NCBI RefSeq assembly: GCF_003026365.1
Contig: NZ_PYOM01000005.1
Span: 186,001 to 250,000, forward strand
DNA: 64,000 bases
Direction: 5' to 3'
From: Photobacterium angustum
GTDB taxonomy: Bacteria > Pseudomonadota > Gammaproteobacteria > Enterobacterales > Vibrionaceae
This document shows, in pieces, positions 34,986 through 44,910 of this stretch. Numbering within the stretch: position 1 is the stretch's first letter; each line of letters opens with the position of its first letter. Made by a program: the position numbers and the translations under genes. The notes below the pieces were generated by a model. That model was not told the DNA's origin and made no database searches. It saw only the letters and a list, made by a program, of their open reading frames with translations.

Positions 34986-36264
34986 CGTCGCTATGTTGTG
35001 CTTTTAAAAATGGTAATAACAATAACCCTATCGCAGCTGCCGCTACAGAAATAACGACAAAGAATCCCATCCAATGGTAATGCTGCATAATTATCGCCAA
35101 TGGGTAACCTGCAAGTGCTGCGCCCATATAGGCAAATAGCCCCACAAATCCGGTTGCTGCGCCAACAGAGTCTTTATGTGAGCACTCAGCAGCCGCCATA
35201 CCGATTAACATTTGAGGGCCAAACACAAAAAAGCCAATAGTAAATAAACACACCGCCTGTAAAACAAAGCTCGAGATTGGAATTAACCACAGCGCGGCAA
35301 CAGACAAAAAGATACCGATTGAAAACAATAAGATCATCGGCCCGCGATTGCCTGAGAATATTTTATCCGATCCCCACCCAGCCACCAGCGAACCTAAAAA
35401 GCCGCCGATTTCAAACAAAGACAGCGCGCTATTAGCCGTGATTAAGCTATAACCATATTGTTCGGTAAGATACAAATTACCCCAGTCGTTAATCGCTGTC
35501 CGAACGATATAGACCAGAATATAGCTAAAGCTTAATAACCAAATATATTTATTATTCAGTACATAACGAAACAGGATCTGCTTTTGCGATAAGCCCTTGC
35601 CTGTATTTTCATGGGCGATTTCTAAGTAATCTTTGCGCCAATGTCCAATACTGGGCAACCCCATTGAAGTCGGTTTATCGCGTAAACGCCAGCAAAGAAA
35701 TAAACCGATAACCACTGCAATGATGCCAGGAATATAGAAACTGTAACGCCAGCCAAAATGGAGCACAGTAAAGCCAACAATAATGGGGATCATTGCGCCC
35801 CCCACATTGTGTGCAGTATTCCAAATAGACCACCATCTGCCGCGCTCAGATCGTGAATACCATGTTGTTAGTAATTTAGAACAGGCAGGCCATCCCCAGC
35901 CCTGAAACCATGCATTTAATATCCATAATATGCTTAGCGCGACAATGGAACTAGATAAGCCAAATAGAATATTAATTATACCGGTCGCAATCAGCCCAAT
36001 CCCCATAAAGTAACGAGGATTAGAACGATCACTAACAATCCCAGAGATGAATTTCGAGCAGCCATAAGTAAGATAAAATAGCGTGCCCATTAAACCAATA
36101 TCCGCTTTATCCCACCCCAAATCTGTAATAATTGCGGGCATAGCATAACTAAAGTTTTTACGGGTTAAATAAAAGGCAGCATAACCAATATACATACTGA
36201 CCATAATGTGAATACGCCAATAACGATAACGTTGAGCCGTTTCTTGAGTCGCGTCTATATTCAT
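34972..36264 (-). CDS. uhpC: Hexose-phosphate sensor / transporter-like protein UhpC
   Basis: A 430-residue MFS protein of the organophosphate:phosphate antiporter family with 12 hydrophobic segments. It shows YLTRKNFSYAMPAIITDLGW after the first helix, GCSKFISGIVSDRSNPRYFM, FQGWGWPACSKLLTTWYSRSERGRWWSIWNTAHNVGGA and VFGPQMLIGMAAAECSHKDSVGAATGFVG, the set expected for UhpC. In E. coli UhpC binds external glucose-6-phosphate and activates the UhpB kinase. It follows uhpB by 29 bases on the same strand. Its end overlaps the convergent DUF2982 gene by 14 bases. Confidence 0.93.
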   Translation of the reverse strand: MNIDATQETAQRYRYWRIHIMVSMYIGYAAFYLTRKNFSYAMPAIITDLGWDKADIGLMGTLFYLTYGCSKFISGIVSDRSNPRYFMGIGLIATGIINILFGLSSSIVALSILWILNAWFQGWGWPACSKLLTTWYSRSERGRWWSIWNTAHNVGGAMIPIIVGFTVLHFGWRYSFYIPGIIAVVIGLFLCWRLRDKPTSMGLPSIGHWRKDYLEIAHENTGKGLSQKQILFRYVLNNKYIWLLSFSYILVYIVRTAINDWGNLYLTEQYGYSLITANSALSLFEIGGFLGSLVAGWGSDKIFSGNRGPMILLFSIGIFLSVAALWLIPISSFVLQAVCLFTIGFFVFGPQMLIGMAAAECSHKDSVGAATGFVGLFAYMGAALAGYPLAIIMQHYHWMGFFVVISVAAAAIGLLLLPFLKAQHSDVIGV

Positions 36265-36293
36265 AATTCTATTATCGTCTAAAGGTTCTAAAT

Positions 36294-37865
36294 CTATGAG
36301 AGAGAGCTAAGCTGTGGCAGTACAACACGAATGTTTGTTCCAGCTAATTTCGGATGCTCATAGTACATCTGTAATTCAGCTTTAGGCTGAGTATGACTGG
36401 TAATAACACACTGACCGCCTAATGCTTCGATACGCTCTTTCATCCCACGTAAACCAAAGCCTTTCAATGTGTCACTGGTTTTAAAACCCACGCCGTTATC
36501 TTCTATTTCCATAGTGATATTGTCATCAACCGACAGTGTAATCAGCACTTCCGTTGCCTTTGCATATTTTGCGATATTATTAAGTGCTTCCTGTACGACA
36601 CGAAACAGCGTGATTTGCAGCATATCTGACATCACATTATCAATATCTTTCGGATAGGACATTGCGACATCAATATCTTGTGCTTCAAAGTTTAAATCTC
36701 TGATCACTTGTTCAATCGCTGCTTTTAAGCCTAAATCATCCAGTGTCTTTGGCCGTAATTGCGACAATAAGCCTTTTGTTGTGTCATAAATATTTAGCGA
36801 TAATTGTTCAATTGAAGAGGCGCATGACTCGCCAACCTGTGATATTTCGACACGTTTTAAAATACTGGCTTGAGTGCGTATTGCGGTAATATTTTGTCCA
36901 ATTTCATCATGTAATTCTCGCGCGATATTTTGTCTTACAGACTCTTCTGCCGTAACCAACTGACGTGATAATGAATAATTTCGTTTTAATTGTTTCGACA
37001 GTTTTTTATTTAAATCACGCTGATGTTGGATCCCAATTCCCAACAAGATCCCCGTAATACTTTGTGCTGATAACGACAACAACAAATCAACGGTTTCAAT
37101 TGAGCTCACTTCACTACGAACAGCAATTAAAGCAATACTGTTAAGTAAGGTGCCAAGTAGTGCCCCTTCCCAACCATAACGAAACGCCAATAAAATAATA
37201 GGAATTGCCAAACAAAATGGTGCAAACAAACTCAATTGCTCAGGTAAATGCACCTGCAATAGAATATTGGCAATGAATAATAAGCAGAAAAAAAATAGAT
37301 GCTGGCTACGAAATTCAACAGGACGAGAAACCACATCAACAGTTAATGGTATCCACTCCTTTTGAAACAAATAATTCCAAATCAAATAACAGCTAGGAAC
37401 CAACATTAAACCGCTAGTCATACTAATAAGGAAAATAAAACCGAGTCGGCGAGTATTGAGAAGATCAAAGAAGTGCAACCCATTCAATACCAGCATATTG
37501 AACAGTGCTAAAGTGGTTATCGCAATCGCCATAACAGTAAGTAACCGCCACTGCACACCTTTATAGTAACGCCGCGCAAGTAAGGTAACAGGTATAGATA
37601 AGACACTGGCAATAAATAAAGCCAGCCAACTATATTGCGGTAAAGATAAAGCTAATAACAGTAACCCACTCCATTCCGCGCTATAAATCGCAAGCCAATA
37701 TTTCTTCAAGCTGTGAAGAGTTAGGCCAAGCCTAAGTGCAAAAGGAAAAAACACCGTTGCGAGAATAGGATCCATAATGAAGTAATATGAAATACCCCAT
37801 AAACAAAACCAACTACAGCAAACAAATAACCAAACACAAAGTGATGTTAGGCTAAAGCTACGCAC
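36294..37865 (-). CDS. uhpB: Sensor histidine kinase UhpB
   Basis: A 523-residue membrane kinase. The N-terminal half has about 8-10 hydrophobic segments (MASE1-like). A short coiled segment leads to ARELHDEIGQNITAIRTQ, the HisKA_3 box with the phospho-acceptor histidine, then FRVVQEALNNIAKYAKA (N box) and ITMEIEDNGVGFK...LKGFGLRGMKERIEALGG (G boxes). It phosphorylates UhpA when UhpC reports external hexose phosphate. Its start abuts the stop of uhpA (shared base), and uhpC follows, so A-B-C form one unit. Confidence 0.95.
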   Translation of the reverse strand: MRSFSLTSLCVWLFVCCSWFCLWGISYYFIMDPILATVFFPFALRLGLTLHSLKKYWLAIYSAEWSGLLLLALSLPQYSWLALFIASVLSIPVTLLARRYYKGVQWRLLTVMAIAITTLALFNMLVLNGLHFFDLLNTRRLGFIFLISMTSGLMLVPSCYLIWNYLFQKEWIPLTVDVVSRPVEFRSQHLFFFCLLFIANILLQVHLPEQLSLFAPFCLAIPIILLAFRYGWEGALLGTLLNSIALIAVRSEVSSIETVDLLLSLSAQSITGILLGIGIQHQRDLNKKLSKQLKRNYSLSRQLVTAEESVRQNIARELHDEIGQNITAIRTQASILKRVEISQVGESCASSIEQLSLNIYDTTKGLLSQLRPKTLDDLGLKAAIEQVIRDLNFEAQDIDVAMSYPKDIDNVMSDMLQITLFRVVQEALNNIAKYAKATEVLITLSVDDNITMEIEDNGVGFKTSDTLKGFGLRGMKERIEALGGQCVITSHTQPKAELQMYYEHPKLAGTNIRVVLPQLSSLS

Positions 37866-38473
37866 TAGATAACATCCCCGCTAAAGAACTTAGCAAGCTC
37901 AACGTTATTTTTTACGTCTAATTTATCCATCGCATTAGCACGATGAACATGTACCGTTTTATGGCTTAAACCCAATTTTACCGCGACCGCTTTAACATCA
38001 AGTCCTGTTGCCAGTAATTCACTAATTTGATGCTCACGTTTAGTCAATTTTCCTAACGCTTGCTTATTACAATTAGGTGATACTAAATTAATCGCGATAT
38101 CAGGGGTCAAATAACAACCACCTTGCGACGCTGTTCTTACCGCTTGAACTAATTCCTCAGGACTACAACGTTTACTTAAAAAGCCTTTTGCGCCTAGGCT
38201 CAATGCTTTTTCTACTACCGTTGCAGAGTCATGGACACTCAGCATAATACTTGCAATGCCTGATGGAAGATCTTCAAGTAACGTTAAGCCACTTTCGTTA
38301 GGCATCGAAATATCTAAAATACATACCGTAACATCTAAACCAGGTAAACCGACTCGAGCATCTTCAGCAGAGCTGAACTGTCCAACAACCTCCATATCAG
38401 GCTCTAACGCTAATAGCTGAGCAAAGCCAGAACGCACAATAACGTGGTCATCAACCAAAGCAATTTTAATCAT
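37865..38473 (-). CDS. uhpA: Response regulator UhpA
   Basis: About 202 residues from ATG 38473 ([21 protein letters not shown]); an in-frame upstream start at 38503 adds ten residues without a typical receiver start. The receiver domain has the acidic pair DD, the phospho-acceptor Asp in [13 protein letters not shown] and the K of [10 protein letters not shown]. The C-terminal LuxR/NarL HTH is [43 protein letters not shown]. Phosphorylated UhpA activates uhpT. The gene lies downstream of uhpT past a terminator, the reverse of the E. coli order uhpABCT. Confidence 0.95.
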   Translation of the reverse strand: MIKIALVDDHVIVRSGFAQLLALEPDMEVVGQFSSAEDARVGLPGLDVTVCILDISMPNESGLTLLEDLPSGIASIMLSVHDSATVVEKALSLGAKGFLSKRCSPEELVQAVRTASQGGCYLTPDIAINLVSPNCNKQALGKLTKREHQISELLATGLDVKAVAVKLGLSHKTVHVHRANAMDKLDVKNNVELAKFFSGDVI

Positions 38474-38583
38474 TACCTGAATACCTATAGAGAAAAACCC
38501 CATAAACTACCCCTTCGTATTACTGTGAGCAAGTGCTTTACTTGAGTTTTATTCCCTATTGACATACCTGATTGCATAGATAC

Positions 38584-38613
38584 AAAAAAGCGCCTTGGTG
38601 ATCAAAGCGCTTT
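38584..38613 (-). terminator. Terminator between uhpT and uhpA
   Basis: On the minus strand the stem aaagcgcttt..(g)atcacc..aaggcgcttttttg ends in a run of six T, 21 bases past the uhpT stop. It separates the strongly regulated transporter gene from the regulator genes. Confidence 0.8.
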
Positions 38614-38633
38614 AGTAAAACGTTAGTTGCTAA

Positions 38634-40028
38634 TTAGTTAGTTGCTAATTGCTGTTTTTCTTTCTTTTCACGGTAAATCTTACGCTCTTCAAGAACAGCA
38701 ACAATTGCCATGATCACACAACAAATAACTGCAGCCGTATCTAGCGCAACAAAAGTTCCTGCCCAACCCGTTTGACCGAAAATAGGCGTACCATCAGCAA
38801 TCATACCTAAACCCAGTTTCGCAAAGCTATCACCGATTAGGTAAGCAAACGTACCTTTAATACCATCGGCAACCGCGATACCTTGCTTAGGTACAAAGCC
38901 AACGGCTGCAACACCAATTAGAAGTTGTGGACCAAAGACTAAGAAACCAAGTGCAAATAATGATGCTCTGTAAGCAAAAATTGTATCTGCATGTTGATAG
39001 AAACCTAATGTTGCAATCACACCAATAAGCGCAATACACGCAACTAAGCCACGACGACCATTGATTAAGTCAGAGAAGAAACCCCATAAACATGTACCGA
39101 TCAAGGCACCCGTTTCGAACATGGTGAAACCAGAAATAGCCGTTTCTTTATCAAAACCAAGTATTTCGTAACCGTATACCGTTGACCATTGGTCGATACC
39201 AATACGCACAACGTAAAGAAATACGTTAGCAAAACATAGTAGCCAAATAACCTTGTTGTAAAGCACATAGGTTTTGAAGATTTCCAGCTTGCTCATCTGG
39301 TTTTCGTTAACCGCTTTATCTTCTTCTGAAATTGGCTCTTCAAATAGTTCCTCTGCGGTACCTAAACCATAAGATTCAGGGCTGTCGTTACCTATGCTAA
39401 AACCAATTAGCGCGACAACAATTGCAATGATAGAAGGCACGATAAACATACCCGCAACATTACCATTAAAGAAGTAGTTTGCACCAAATAGTGCAACACC
39501 CGCGGCACCCGCACCACCGATGTTGTGCGAAATATTCCACATACCAAGGAACGTACCGCGGTTCTTTTTACTGGTCCACTTTGAAATAGTAGAGTACGAG
39601 TTAGAGCCACCCACACTTTGGAATAAACCCGATAATGCATACAGGCCAATCATCATGTAAAACGAGCCCATTGATGGCCCCATGACTAAACCAAAGCCCA
39701 GCATACATAAACCAGACAATAGTAAACCCAATGGCAAAATATTTTTCGAGTTCTTACCATCACACCAGTAGTTTAATGCTGTTTTACCGATGCCATAAGT
39801 AATGGAGAAACCAAGACCAATGGTACCTAGTTGCGTCATACTCATACCGTAATCAGAGATCAGGTCGTTTTGCGCAATATTGAAATTCTTACGGATGAAA
39901 TACATTACCATGTAGCTAACAAATACTACGAGGTATGAACGTAAGAATGGCGCAAGCCACATTTTCTTACGTACAGCTAAAGGTAAATCAAGCGTTGGTT
40001 TTCTTACCTGTGTAAGCAGTTTTAACAT
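38634..40028 (-). CDS. uhpT: Hexose phosphate:phosphate antiporter UhpT
   Basis: A 464-residue MFS transporter, close to E. coli UhpT along its whole length: the N-terminus with [98 protein letters not shown] and [25 protein letters not shown]. The conserved arginines that hold the phosphate are in the first and the seventh helices region (RKNFN and YVVRIGID). It exchanges external glucose-6-phosphate and related sugars for internal phosphate. It also admits fosfomycin in E. coli. First of four uhp genes on this strand. Confidence 0.98.
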   Translation of the reverse strand: MLKLLTQVRKPTLDLPLAVRKKMWLAPFLRSYLVVFVSYMVMYFIRKNFNIAQNDLISDYGMSMTQLGTIGLGFSITYGIGKTALNYWCDGKNSKNILPLGLLLSGLCMLGFGLVMGPSMGSFYMMIGLYALSGLFQSVGGSNSYSTISKWTSKKNRGTFLGMWNISHNIGGAGAAGVALFGANYFFNGNVAGMFIVPSIIAIVVALIGFSIGNDSPESYGLGTAEELFEEPISEEDKAVNENQMSKLEIFKTYVLYNKVIWLLCFANVFLYVVRIGIDQWSTVYGYEILGFDKETAISGFTMFETGALIGTCLWGFFSDLINGRRGLVACIALIGVIATLGFYQHADTIFAYRASLFALGFLVFGPQLLIGVAAVGFVPKQGIAVADGIKGTFAYLIGDSFAKLGLGMIADGTPIFGQTGWAGTFVALDTAAVICCVIMAIVAVLEERKIYREKKEKQQLATN

Positions 40029-40376
40029 GTGAAATCCTCAGATAGTCACTGAAAAATCGATGCTATGGATGTTTTATGATCAATACGCCGAATCGGAGTA
40101 CTGTTATTACCATTAACATTCACAGTGCAGGGGATCACCATCATTCAAAACATGTGATTAAATTGGAATAAACCAATCAAAATGGATAGATGATCATTGC
40201 CGAGGATTTTATCGATACCCAACCGTTAGGGCATGAGAAGCCGACCTAACATGACTAGGAATAATTCCTAGTTTAAGTGAAATTGGAGTGAAAATGTGAC
40301 ACAGCGCAAACTGAAGATATGTAGCAAATAGAATAAAGTGAGGATAAAACCCCACTTTATAGAATAGAAAATCGCA
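40029..40376. other. uhpT promoter region and 3' region of the ycbL-like gene
   Basis: About 350 bases with no supportable gene. The right part holds the hairpin that ends the MBL-fold gene. The left part, next to the uhpT start at 40028, must carry the uhpT promoter and UhpA sites, but I could not identify them with confidence. The 40268-40462 frame is not convincing. Confidence 0.5.
40333..40360 (-). terminator. Hairpin after the MBL-fold hydrolase gene
   Basis: Stem ataaagtgagg / ccccactttat (one mismatch) with a 6-base loop, 17 bases past the stop at 40377 on the minus strand; weak T tract. Confidence 0.5.
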
Positions 40377-41030
40377 TTAATATAATGGCATTTCATCAGC
40401 AACAAATGGGTTTGTTGCTCGCTCATGACCAAATGTCGATAATGGACCATGGCCCGGTACAAAAGTCACATCATCACCTAATGGCCATAGCTTAGTTTTA
40501 ATCGCGTTGATCAACGTTGGATGATCACCACGAGGAAAATCAGTTCGACCGATTCCCCCTTTAAATAACACATCGCCAACAAATGCAACATTAGCGTCAT
40601 TGCTAAATAAAATTACATGTCCAGGGGTATGTCCTGGGGTATGGAGGACTTGCAATGTTTGATTGCCGACATGAATTTCATCGCCATCGTTTAACCATTG
40701 CGTTGGCTCAAATGCTTCCGTCATCGGAAAGCCAAACATTTCACTTTGACGCGGTAAGCCTTGTAGCCAAAACTCATCATCTTTATGTGGACCAATAACC
40801 GGTACATTTAAAGACTGAGCTAAAGGCGCTGTACCTCCAACATGATCAAGGTGACCATGGGTTAAAATAAGTTGAGTAACGGTTAACCCTAACTCGTCAA
40901 CCACCTTGGTTAATTGTTCAATGTCACCACCAGGATCAACAATCGCCGCTTGGTTTGTTTCATCACACCAAATAATTGAGCAATTTTGCTGAAATGGTGT
41001 AACAGGAACAATTTGATACTTAAGACTCAT
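40377..41030 (-). CDS. Metallo-beta-lactamase-fold hydrolase (YcbL-like, glyoxalase II type)
   Basis: A 217-residue protein with the metal motif [10 protein letters not shown] (HxHxDH) near residues 58-67, [17 protein letters not shown] and [20 protein letters not shown], and a final [15 protein letters not shown]. This is the single-domain YcbL type of the glyoxalase II family, with two metal ions expected. E. coli ycbL lies in the order ycbB-ycbK-ycbL, and the same order is kept here, which supports the call. It hydrolyses thioesters such as S-lactoylglutathione in vitro; its true substrate is not settled. Confidence 0.92.
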   Translation of the reverse strand: MSLKYQIVPVTPFQQNCSIIWCDETNQAAIVDPGGDIEQLTKVVDELGLTVTQLILTHGHLDHVGGTAPLAQSLNVPVIGPHKDDEFWLQGLPRQSEMFGFPMTEAFEPTQWLNDGDEIHVGNQTLQVLHTPGHTPGHVILFSNDANVAFVGDVLFKGGIGRTDFPRGDHPTLINAIKTKLWPLGDDVTFVPGHGPLSTFGHERATNPFVADEMPLY

Positions 41031-41116
41031 ACTCGCTTAACATCCTAGCCATAAACATAAGCCGAAAGGATGCCACGATTATTAATAAAAATATAGCGAC
41101 GATTTATAGCATCTAA

Positions 41117-41674
41117 TTAACCGCGCCAGTTACGCACTGGACCTGTGTCAATATGCACAAACTGGCTCCCTGGGTAATAACCCACACCACCAATTTTCAG
41201 ATCCATTGCCGCTTGGCGAATTTTTGCTAATGGAACACCTTCAAGGTTAAAATCGATAGCTTGCGCCTTCATGTGATAACTCTTTTTCGCAACGCCACCG
41301 CTGCGTTTTGCTAACATTTTATTAGTTTTTGGCGAACGATAACCAGAAATAAGTTGAGCATAACCTTCATGCCCTAAATATGTCTGAATTTGTGATATTG
41401 CATCATATAAACGGCGATCAATACGCGCGACTTCATTTTGCCTAAAATCACGGCACAGATGATCAATTTGTCTTACCGCAGAGCCGACATAGGTTTTGCC
41501 ATTAAAATACTTTGTTTCTAACTCTTCACCTGTATGAAGATTACGGATCAATAAATTACGAGGATCAGATGCTTTAAATGGGCTAGCAATTGCTACATTA
41601 GGTAATAAACAAGAACCGACAACTGCTCCGCCGAGAGCAAGAAATTTACGGCGATTAATATTAATTTCTGTCAT
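41117..41674 (-). CDS. YcbK-like murein endopeptidase (M15/DUF882), Tat-exported
   Basis: A 185-residue protein beginning INRRKFLALGGAVVGSCLLP, a twin-arginine signal peptide. The mature domain has SGYRSPKTNKML, then KKSYHMKAQAIDFNLEG with the zinc ligands H and D (HxxxxxxD) and FVHIDTGPVRNW with the third ligand His. These are the LAS-type peptidase residues of DUF882 proteins such as E. coli YcbK/MepK, which cuts 3-3 peptidoglycan cross-links. It lies between ldtD, whose product makes 3-3 cross-links, and ycbL. Confidence 0.92.
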   Translation of the reverse strand: MTEININRRKFLALGGAVVGSCLLPNVAIASPFKASDPRNLLIRNLHTGEELETKYFNGKTYVGSAVRQIDHLCRDFRQNEVARIDRRLYDAISQIQTYLGHEGYAQLISGYRSPKTNKMLAKRSGGVAKKSYHMKAQAIDFNLEGVPLAKIRQAAMDLKIGGVGYYPGSQFVHIDTGPVRNWRG

Positions 41675-41837
41675 ACCTACCCATGATAAAAAACGTGCTA
41701 TTTATTGTAATAATGCAAAGCGTATACCACCCGCTTTTTCCAGCACGATATCCATCACTGATAAAGTAGTCAAAGACACATGTCACATATTTTTAATGGC
41801 GAAAGAACTACTATTTATTTTCATGGAGTTATCTAGT

Positions 41838-43577
41838 TCAGTAATTGTAAGCAGAAATTAACGAACTATTTTTTCCTTGATCTCGGTCATACTGATATAT
41901 GTCACTACGATAATTCACCAAGCCTAAATCATCGACCCACGCAGTCTGATAAATTAGATCTACAGGCACACTTTTACTACCACCCAACACTATGGTGCGC
42001 GTTTTTTTACTTCTAGATAAATTATTAAAACGCTCTTCACTACTTCCTGAATATTCTAATAATATCCTTGCTAAACTTTTTGCCTGTTCAACTCGAATAC
42101 AACCAGAACTTAATGCACGTTCATGCTTTTCAAATAAAGATCGCGAAGCGGTATCATGTAAATAAATAGCTTGGCTATTCGGGAAGTTAAATTTAAAAAC
42201 TCCTAATGCATTTTGCTTTCCTGGCTTTTGTCTTAAACGATAGGGAAAACGATTCGGTGATAACAAATAATATGGAATTGAATTAATAGCTATTTTTTGC
42301 GCATTATCCCATCCTTTTATCACTTCATAATTATTACTAGACAGGTAATTTCGATTTCTTCTCACCTTCGGCATGATATCTTTTTTCATAATAGAATTTG
42401 GGACATTCCAATAGGGATTAAAGACAACCGATTGAATATCGGAATCAATCATAGGTGTTTGTCTTGATGGGCGTCCAACAATCACTTTACTCCCCAGTAC
42501 CCTTTCACCCTCTAACCATAAATTCATATAATAACTGGGAATATTCACTACAATGCCAGTGTCAGGTTTCACCGACCATAACCGCATACGCTGTGCATTT
42601 AACGCCAATAGCCGAATACGCTCTTTGATATTTAGTGCTAGCCATTGCTGGGTGTCAGCCCCTATTACGCCATCACTCTTTAAACCGTGTCGCTCTTGAA
42701 AACGCTTAACTGCTATCAGAACAGATCCTGATAAATCTTGTATTTCTTGGGTTCGTACATTCTTTGCTTCTAATGCAGTCATATCCCCTAGTGTTTCAAG
42801 CACAGTCACAACCCCCTCAATATTATTAACATATTGTCCAGGATGAATATTGCCTTTAAACAAAAAGACAGGCCATCGTGTATCTTTTATCTCATTGAGT
42901 TTATTTAACGCAGTGACAAGCTCAGTATATTCATTATCGAATGGTTTTAACTTAGAAATAAAGTTACGTAAACGTTGTTGTTCATGGCTTATTAATAATT
43001 CTTCTATAAATCCATCAGAAGGTACAGGCAGTTTAATAGGAGGAATATCGCCAAATAGCCATAGGTTTCCTTTTTCCTGTACCCCTTCAATAAATCCCAT
43101 ATATGCTAGTAATGTATCAGTTGCTAACACATCGTAATCACGCCAATCATCACTCTTTTTATAACGTTTTAAATTATGATAGCGACGGGTTAAATCAGCT
43201 GAGATTCTAGTTAGCGATAATAAGTAAAGTTGCTCTTCAAATTCAGCCATAGCAATTTGGTCTTGCCAAACTTGACTATATCCAACCGAAAAATAAAACT
43301 CTGACAATTTATCAAGGTACTGAATACCTTGTACATTATTAGCAATATCTTTTATCCAGTGATTCGTTATTTGATACTGCTGACTAACGGTATGATTATT
43401 GCTAATTATTTCTTTACTTGATGAATTTATTAATTCAGACGTGATAATTTGTTTATCTTTTATCACAATCGCTTTATTTTCAGTTGCAGAATGAGACGGT
43501 AAATCAGATGAAGCTGTAAGACTAATAGAAAAAAAGCATAATACAGAGGTGAAATACCAATACTTACAAATAGTCAT
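41838..43577 (-). CDS. ldtD: L,D-transpeptidase LdtD (YcbB)
   Basis: About 579 residues from ATG 43577, behind gggg; a TTG at 43589 is in frame upstream. A signal peptide (CKYWYFTSVLCFFSISLTASS) is followed by a long scaffold, a peptidoglycan-binding repeat (SVLIAVKRFQERHGLKSDGVIGADTQQWL) and the YkuD catalytic domain with IYLHDTASRSLFEKHERALSSGCIRVE, whose Cys is the nucleophile and His the base (H...SSGCxR). The enzyme forms 3-3 cross-links in murein and supports the wall under envelope stress. Followed by ycbK and ycbL, as in E. coli. Confidence 0.95.
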   Translation of the reverse strand: MTICKYWYFTSVLCFFSISLTASSDLPSHSATENKAIVIKDKQIITSELINSSSKEIISNNHTVSQQYQITNHWIKDIANNVQGIQYLDKLSEFYFSVGYSQVWQDQIAMAEFEEQLYLLSLTRISADLTRRYHNLKRYKKSDDWRDYDVLATDTLLAYMGFIEGVQEKGNLWLFGDIPPIKLPVPSDGFIEELLISHEQQRLRNFISKLKPFDNEYTELVTALNKLNEIKDTRWPVFLFKGNIHPGQYVNNIEGVVTVLETLGDMTALEAKNVRTQEIQDLSGSVLIAVKRFQERHGLKSDGVIGADTQQWLALNIKERIRLLALNAQRMRLWSVKPDTGIVVNIPSYYMNLWLEGERVLGSKVIVGRPSRQTPMIDSDIQSVVFNPYWNVPNSIMKKDIMPKVRRNRNYLSSNNYEVIKGWDNAQKIAINSIPYYLLSPNRFPYRLRQKPGKQNALGVFKFNFPNSQAIYLHDTASRSLFEKHERALSSGCIRVEQAKSLARILLEYSGSSEERFNNLSRSKKTRTIVLGGSKSVPVDLIYQTAWVDDLGLVNYRSDIYQYDRDQGKNSSLISAYNY

Positions 43578-43728
43578 AGAAGTCCCCAAGCACTACTTCG
43601 CTATTACTAATAATAGTATTTAGAGCATCAAATGTAGACGCAACTTGATTAAAGTGAACTATATCTACAAGAATAGAAAGGAAACGGGGAATTATTAGCA
43701 ATAATATTCGCACATTGCAAAAAATAGG

Positions 43729-43757
43729 GCTGTTTCTTAATAATAAGAAGAAACAGC
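43729..43757 (-). terminator. Terminator of the imelysin operon
   Basis: Perfect 10-base stem gctgtttctt / aagaaacagc with a 9-base loop, 32 bases past the stop of the DUF1513 gene on the minus strand. Confidence 0.75.
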
Positions 43758-43788
43758 ATTTATAATTTAGCAGTAGGAAATAACCTAA

Positions 43789-44910
43789 TTAGACAACAGA
43801 CAAAGCCCAATGGTTATCCCACATAATCGCACTTTGTTTTGACGTCTTTTTAAAATGGGTATCAATACTGAGTATTTTCCCTGCTCCCGAGCCGACAATC
43901 CAATGGTTATCTAGCATTGCAACACCAGAAGCATCAACTAAAGGCTTTACCTCAACTAACTCTCGCGTTGATTGCTCCCAAATACCGTAACAATTACCTC
44001 TTGGTGAGGTTGCTAATAAATAGCCATCAATCGTACCAATACTGGCAATGTAATGATTAAACCTCAACCATTGTTCATCTTCAGCCAATAAAGAGTGCAA
44101 TGCCTGACCCCGTTGATGCGTTGCCACCAGCGGTGCGGCATGTTCAGGCTCACCACGATATTGTTGACCGCAAGCTATACCGCCATTATCCATTAAGCTA
44201 AGGTGGCGAATACTAAGTCGCTTATCTGCAAGTTCTGCTTGATCAACAATCTCACCTCGGCTTTTATCTAAATACACTAATGCCGGTTGCATTGAATCAA
44301 GATTTAACGGTGTTCGTCCTTGGGTATGTACCCCACCAACACCCACCGCTAAGGTATTATTATCAGCCCAAATCACTTCATGGGGGCCAATACCAAAACC
44401 GCTAAACTCAGCTACTTTGGGTAAACCTTGCTTGACCTCATAGACCCCAATAATGCCACGACTGGTTGCTGATTCTCCTTCCGTTGTATACAAATACTGA
44501 CCATCATCAGAAAAAACACCGTGGCCGTAAAAGTAACGATTAGGATCTGCTGCTCGCAACCCCCATTCTTTACATGATTGATGATCAAACACTTGAACAT
44601 ATTGCCCAGGACGGCGAGAAAAGACCGCCGTTAATGAGCCGTTACGTTGCAACGCAATACCATGCCCCCGTGCAGGTAACATAATTTTCAACAGCGGATT
44701 TCCTGATAAATCAGCCACAACAGCTGCAAATTTCCCCGCAGCGGTTCGACTACAACCTATCAATTTTGGCTGACGGTGTGATTGTGCTGAAGCACCATGC
44801 CGCGCGTTAACATCACAGCCCGTTAACGACATAAACGGTAACGTACTGGCTGATGAAAGAGCATAACCTAGTAATTTACGCCTCGTTAAATTAATCTCCA
44901 TCGGTTGCAT
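43789..44910 (-). CDS. DUF1513 beta-propeller protein, Tat-exported probable lipoprotein
   Basis: A 373-residue protein. The start MQPMEINLTRRKLLGYALSS is a twin-arginine signal, followed by a lipobox-like LTGC. The rest has repeated segments of about 45-50 residues (GRHGIALQRNGSLTAVFSRRPG, YGHGVFSDDGQYLYTTEGES, GIGPHEVIWADNNTLAVGVGG, and so on) as in WD40/YVTN propellers and as known for DUF1513. It is the last of four genes with two imelysins and a DUF1111 di-haem protein, and overlaps the preceding gene by 20 bases. A periplasmic role in iron acquisition is inferred from the cluster. Confidence 0.87.
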   Translation of the reverse strand: MQPMEINLTRRKLLGYALSSASTLPFMSLTGCDVNARHGASAQSHRQPKLIGCSRTAAGKFAAVVADLSGNPLLKIMLPARGHGIALQRNGSLTAVFSRRPGQYVQVFDHQSCKEWGLRAADPNRYFYGHGVFSDDGQYLYTTEGESATSRGIIGVYEVKQGLPKVAEFSGFGIGPHEVIWADNNTLAVGVGGVHTQGRTPLNLDSMQPALVYLDKSRGEIVDQAELADKRLSIRHLSLMDNGGIACGQQYRGEPEHAAPLVATHQRGQALHSLLAEDEQWLRFNHYIASIGTIDGYLLATSPRGNCYGIWEQSTRELVEVKPLVDASGVAMLDNHWIVGSGAGKILSIDTHFKKTSKQSAIMWDNHWALSVV

